The notes under the pieces: generated by a model
What the model saw: only the letters and a program-made list of their open reading frames with translations
Databases searched by the model: none
Told to the model about the DNA's origin: nothing
Source of the DNA: an uncultured Leucobacter sp.
Lineage (GTDB): Bacteria > Actinomycetota > Actinomycetes > Actinomycetales > Microbacteriaceae
Reading direction: 5' to 3'
Length of the DNA: 34,197 nt
Assembly (NCBI GenBank): GCA_945952575.1
Contig: CAMFIY010000002.1
Coordinates: forward strand, 1 to 34,197
In this document: piece after piece, positions 30,953 through 34,197 of the stretch
How the letters are laid out: each line of letters begins with the position of its first letter
How positions within the stretch are numbered: position 1 is the first letter of the stretch
Position numbers and translations under genes: made by a program

Positions 30953-31363
30953 CTAGGCCTCGCGCTTCGGCTTGCCCGTGCCGAGGAGGGCGTTCATGAT
31001 GCCGGAGAGGATCGACAGCACGAGCGCACCGAGGACGCCCCACCAGAAGCCGTCGACGCGCAGCCCGAAGCCCGCGAGATCCGAGAGCCAGGCGACGACC
31101 CAGATCAGGAACCCGTTGACGATCAGGCCGAAGAGCCCCAGCGTCAGGATGTAGAGGGGGATCGAGACGAAGCGGACGATGCGGCCGAGCGTGCCGTTCA
31201 CCAGGCCGAAGACGAGGGCCACCAGGAGGTAGGTCGCGATCCGGCCCCAGTTGTCCTCGGCGAGCGGATGGATCCAGAAGCCGTGCGGCCCGCTGCCGCC
31301 GACGATGAGCGTGGTGAGCCACAGGGCGAAGGCGCTGACCAGAACTCGCACGAAGGATCGCAT
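30953..31363 (-). CDS. Phage holin family (Mycobacterial 4TM type) membrane protein
   Basis: A 136-residue protein with four membrane helices (about 5-22, 40-55, 63-90, 100-125) and a short basic tail. The pattern (FVRVLVSAFALWLTTLIVGG, LVFGLVNGTLGRIVRFVSIPL, LGLFGLIVNGFLIWVVAWL) is that of the PF04020-type holin-like family. Despite the family name it is a chromosomal membrane protein, with no sign of phage here. The ATG at 31363 is chosen because the helices begin directly after it; the frame stays open further but that part is not conserved in character. Confidence 0.85.
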   Translation of the reverse strand: MRSFVRVLVSAFALWLTTLIVGGSGPHGFWIHPLAEDNWGRIATYLLVALVFGLVNGTLGRIVRFVSIPLYILTLGLFGLIVNGFLIWVVAWLSDLAGFGLRVDGFWWGVLGALVLSILSGIMNALLGTGKPKREA

Positions 31364-31514
31364 GGCGCCAGTCTGCCAGCCGAGGCTGAGGTTCGGGTCG
31401 GAATCTCGGGGGAGTGCGGCTCCGCGCAGGCGCGGGCGCGGGCGAGGATGCTCGGACCGCGTGCCGGCTGCGCATGTGCGAGGTGCAGAATGGGAGGAGC
31501 GGAAGGAGCGGGGC

Positions 31515-31946
31515 ATGGCGACCGGATCGATCGACCTCGTGTTCGACGGGCAGTGCGGCTTCTGCACGCGCGCCGCGGGCTGGATCAGACGTCTCGACCG
31601 GCACGGCCGGGTGAGGATCCACCCTTCGCAGGGCGCCGGCGTGCTGGACCGCTTCGGCTTGAGCGAGCCGGCGGCGCACTCGGCGGCCTGGGCGTTCGGC
31701 TCGGACGGCTCCGGTCGCCGCATCGCCCATGAGGGTGCGGCGGCAGTCGCCAGTTCGTTCGACTCGGCGCTCGGCGTGCGGCTCTTCCTGCCGTTCTACC
31801 GGGTTCCCGGCGTCCGCTGGCTGCAGGATCGCGCGTATCGCTGGGTGGCTGAGCACCGCTACCTGCTGCGCGGCGTCACCCCGTGGTGCCAGGCGCACCC
31901 CGAGGACTGCCCGGGCGCGGCCGGCCCGGCGAGCTGCTCGCTCTGA
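31515..31946 (+). CDS. DUF393 (DCC family) thiol-disulfide protein
   Basis: A 143-residue protein of the DUF393/DCC group with the hallmark DGQCGFC (residues 11-17), whose two cysteines resemble a thioredoxin-type redox centre. The role is probably disulphide exchange, not proven. Two further cysteines lie near the C-terminus (TPWCQAHPEDCPG). GGAAGGAG lies before the ATG at 31515, which is the likely start; the frame is open further upstream without a conserved pattern. It is divergent from the holin-like gene. Confidence 0.9.
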   Translation: MATGSIDLVFDGQCGFCTRAAGWIRRLDRHGRVRIHPSQGAGVLDRFGLSEPAAHSAAWAFGSDGSGRRIAHEGAAAVASSFDSALGVRLFLPFYRVPGVRWLQDRAYRWVAEHRYLLRGVTPWCQAHPEDCPGAAGPASCSL

Positions 31947-31976
31947 ACGGGCAGCCGGCCCCGTTCGACGGCTCGC

Positions 31977-32672
31977 TCAGAACAGCAGCGAGCCGACCAG
32001 GTAGCTGACCGCCATCGTGCCGATCCCGACCGCCAGCGTGCGCCCGATCGTGCGCCCCACCGACATGCGGCCGGTGCGGGCGCCGAGCCATGAGGTGAGC
32101 AGCAGCGAGACGATCACCGCGCCAAGGATCGCCCACGGTTCGATCTGGACCGGGAGGAGCAGAGTGATGCACAGCGGGATCAGCGAGCCGAGCAGGAAGG
32201 CGAGGCCCGAGGTGACCCCGGCCCACGCCGGCTGCCATCCGGCGGTCGGCTCGTCGATGTCGTGCTCGTATTCGAGCTGGGCCGCGAGTGCGTCGCGCGC
32301 GCTGAGCTGCTCGGCGACCCGGCGGGCGGTCCGCGGCGAGAGGCCCTTGCTCTCCCAGTAGTCGGCCAGCTCGGAGACCTCGGTGTCCGGGTTCGCCGCG
32401 AGCTGCGCCTCCTCCTCCGCGATGATGACGCGCTGGGCGTCGAGCTCGCCCGCCTCCTCGGCCCACTTCGCCCCGCCGAGGCCGAGCGAGCCCGCGACGA
32501 TCATGGCGCTCGCCGCAGTGAGCAGCGTGTGGTCGCTTGCGCCCGCGCCCGCGAAGCCCTCGAGCAGACCCGCGGTCGCGATGACGCCGTCGTTGGCGTC
32601 CACCACCCACTGCCGCGGTGCGAGATAGCTGCGCAGCTGCGACAGGAACCCGCTCTGATCCGCCTCAGGCAT
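31977..32672 (-). CDS. VIT family membrane protein (CCC1/VIT1-like)
   Basis: A 231-residue protein of the VIT1/CCC1 family, which move iron or manganese across membranes. The starting helix DANDGVIATAGLLEGFAGAG is the family's mark (about 25-44). A cytoplasmic helical, acidic part (EEAGELDAQRVIIAEEEAQLA, about 70-95) fits the metal-binding region, and three helices follow near the end (about 148-170, 180-197, 205-230). The metal is inferred. The adjacent DUF393 gene converges on its end. Confidence 0.92.
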   Translation of the reverse strand: MPEADQSGFLSQLRSYLAPRQWVVDANDGVIATAGLLEGFAGAGASDHTLLTAASAMIVAGSLGLGGAKWAEEAGELDAQRVIIAEEEAQLAANPDTEVSELADYWESKGLSPRTARRVAEQLSARDALAAQLEYEHDIDEPTAGWQPAWAGVTSGLAFLLGSLIPLCITLLLPVQIEPWAILGAVIVSLLLTSWLGARTGRMSVGRTIGRTLAVGIGTMAVSYLVGSLLF

Positions 32673-32780
32673 CGCCGCCTCCCCGCGTTCCCGGCGCCCC
32701 GATGCGCTCGTCGAGTCAAGTGTACGAGCGGGCCGCGGCGCGGCAGGCCGGCGCCGACGCGTCGGATCCGGCGGAGCCCG

Positions 32781-34031
32781 TCAGCTCCCCACGACCATGA
32801 TCTCGTGCGGCAGCTTCGACAGCATCGATGTGGCGTGCTCCTCGATCACGAAGGAGTCGAGCAGGCCGATCCCGCACATGCTCTCGAAGTTCGCGACGGT
32901 GCCCGCTTCGAACACCCGGTCGTCGTCCTCGCCGCCGACAACGGTGAACTTCCACTCGCCGACCCAGTCGGGCGGGAAGGCGATGCCCATCTCGTAGCCG
33001 CCGATCCAGACGCTCGAGTTCAGTTCGAAGACGCCCGCGTCAGCGTAGTACGCGTAGAGCTCGCGATTCACGTCGCCGATGCGCACGCCGGGCCGGGCGC
33101 GCTCGGTGAGGATCTCGAAGCCGCCCGAGAGGATCTTGATCAGCTCGGTGGCGCCCTTCGGGGGCTGCCTGAAGGCGTAGAGCTGGGAACGGTTCGCGTG
33201 GTACCGCTTGTAGACCCCGCAGGGATCCACGTCGAGGAAGTCGTCCTCGGTGATGACTCGGCGGCCCGAGATCTCGTGGTAGACCCCGAGCGCGGCCAGA
33301 CCGACGAAAGCGACCTGATGCAGGCCTGCCGGCTCCCCGCCCGCAGCCGAGAGCCCCTTGATCAGTTCGCCGTGCGCGTCGAGCTCGGTCATCCCGGGGC
33401 GGAGGACCTCGGCGAGGTGGAGCAGCCCGGCGTCGCAGATCGCGGCGGCCTCCTTGACGGCTTCGAGCTCGGCGGCCGACTTGACGGCACGCACGCGGCG
33501 GGCGGTCAACGTGGCGTCGACGACCCGGGCGCCCGCGTCGAGCAGCGCGCCCTCGATCATTTTCGAGACCGCGGGGTTCGGGATCGCCGAGTACATCTCG
33601 AGGCCGACGTCTGATCCGGCAACCCAGCCTTCACTGCGGATCTCGTTGATGATGAAGCGCAGCATGCCGTCGCGCTCGTAGCGGGGGAGCAGGCGGACGT
33701 CCGTGGCCGCCGACGTGCGGCGGATCATCTCCGTGTGCTCGACGCCCTCGAAGAGGATGAATCCGGCGTCCGCCCGCACGACGGTGCAGGTGAGCGGCCG
33801 CCAGTCGCGCGGGCCGTTCGCCTTGTACCACCGCAGGGCGAGGCCGTGCAGCCAGTTCTGCGCTTCGGGGGAGGAGAGGATCAGCGTATCCACTCCGTCC
33901 TCGACCATCGCGCGCTGCAGCTTGGCGAGCCGTGCGGCGTACTCATCTTCGGAGAAGGCGATGTGGGGCTCGGTGCCCGTGATGCGCTCCTGCTGGTCGG
34001 CGAGAAAGGATGTGATCGTTGAGTCGAGCAT
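32781..34031 (-). CDS. M24 family (creatinase/ectoine hydrolase-like) protein, atypical metal site
   Basis: A 416-residue protein with an N-terminal creatinase-type domain (about 25-170) and a C-terminal M24 pita-bread domain (about 185-410). Of the five metal ligands typical of M24 peptidases, Asp269 and Glu383 and Glu397/398 are present, but the second Asp is Asn280 (DPCGVYKRYHANRSQ) and the His is Tyr346 (GGYEMGIAFPPDW). A similar GY..G..PPDW pattern occurs in ectoine hydrolase (DoeA)-type proteins, so it is probably a metal-independent amidohydrolase rather than a classical aminopeptidase. AGAGGTG lies before the ATG at 34031; a GTG at 34037 is the alternative. The substrate is unknown. 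Confidence 0.8.
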   Translation of the reverse strand: MLDSTITSFLADQQERITGTEPHIAFSEDEYAARLAKLQRAMVEDGVDTLILSSPEAQNWLHGLALRWYKANGPRDWRPLTCTVVRADAGFILFEGVEHTEMIRRTSAATDVRLLPRYERDGMLRFIINEIRSEGWVAGSDVGLEMYSAIPNPAVSKMIEGALLDAGARVVDATLTARRVRAVKSAAELEAVKEAAAICDAGLLHLAEVLRPGMTELDAHGELIKGLSAAGGEPAGLHQVAFVGLAALGVYHEISGRRVITEDDFLDVDPCGVYKRYHANRSQLYAFRQPPKGATELIKILSGGFEILTERARPGVRIGDVNRELYAYYADAGVFELNSSVWIGGYEMGIAFPPDWVGEWKFTVVGGEDDDRVFEAGTVANFESMCGIGLLDSFVIEEHATSMLSKLPHEIMVVGS

Positions 34032-34197
34032 GCTCACCTCTGCGTGTCTCTGGAATGTGCGGGACGGTGGTCGCCGCAGCAGAGCGTCGACGATCCGGTG
34101 TCAGCGATAATAACATATTATTGTCTTGATCCGAAGCGAGATCTCGCGCCGACGGAACGCCGGAGCGCTCCGGCTCAGTATCCCGTCTCGACCTGCG
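34032..34197. other. Upstream region of the M24 gene, to the contig end
   Basis: No gene is visible. It holds the AT-rich dyad at 34107-34121 and otherwise ordinary GC-rich sequence. No adapter sequence is seen at this end. Confidence 0.6.
34107..34121. promoter_or_regulatory. AT-rich dyad before the M24 gene
   Basis: ATAATA-ACA-TATTAT is a perfect 6-bp-arm inverted repeat, 76 bases before the start of the M24 gene and standing out in a GC-rich region. It may be a regulator's operator or part of a promoter. Confidence 0.6.

Noticed and set aside
30953..31363. Prophage sign from the holin-like gene
   Set aside because: No other phage gene is near; the family is a common chromosomal membrane protein group.

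Overview
The window is a GC-rich chromosomal segment from an actinobacterium, most likely a member of the Microbacteriaceae. The genus cannot be fixed from sequence alone, although a Leucobacter-like organism would fit. It covers the replication-origin neighbourhood with conserved synteny. On the minus strand, reading leftwards from about 5.1 kb, are dnaA, dnaN, recF and a DUF721/dciA gene. On the plus strand, reading rightwards, are rpmH, rnpA, yidD, yidC, a jag-like gene, rsmG, parA and parB. Two bases of evidence place the origin: genes point away from the dnaA region on both sides, and DnaA boxes plus an AT-rich patch lie between dnaA and dnaN. Three parS sites are present for the ParA/ParB pair encoded here, two inside recF and one directly before rsmG.

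Layout: 1-46 is leftover sequencing adapter, not genome. 47-383 is non-coding with a 7-bp tandem repeat. 384-5103 holds the minus-strand replication genes. 5457-10715 holds rpmH to parB. 10810-12047 holds an SRPBCC protein and a lipoprotein. 12127-13461 holds trxA and trxB (minus). 13509-15782 is a DUF6049 secreted/membrane protein (minus), divergent from the CCA-adding enzyme gene (15852-17303), a 37-residue membrane peptide and a PIG-L deacetylase. 18979-20651 is the rpsF-ssb-rpsR-rplI operon, followed by a long regulatory-looking gap with DnaA-box-like sites and dnaB (21235-22617). From 22.7 kb onward the content is accessory: a TetR regulator with a divergent DUF4386 membrane protein, a glutaryl-CoA dehydrogenase-like enzyme, small membrane proteins, purB with an LssY_C-domain gene, a low-molecular-weight protein phosphatase, a metallo-beta-lactamase-fold hydrolase, a holin-like membrane protein, a DUF393 thiol protein, a VIT-family transporter and an atypical M24 protein.

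How the genes work together: the initiator (DnaA), helicase (DnaB), candidate helicase loader (DUF721/DciA), sliding clamp (DnaN), SSB, RecF and the chromosome partition system (ParA, ParB, parS) all lie within about 22 kb. RnpA, YidD, YidC and the Jag-like protein form the conserved tRNA-processing and membrane-insertion block. I found no CRISPR array, prophage, transposase, tRNA or rRNA gene, and no clearly new multi-gene defence or metabolic system. The most interesting signals are regulatory or structural: parS sites read as protein inside recF, a parS abutting the rsmG start, a DnaA-box cluster before dnaB, an RBS-pairing leader before rpsF, a twin TetR operator, a perfect 60-bp tandem duplication and an M24 protein lacking two metal ligands.
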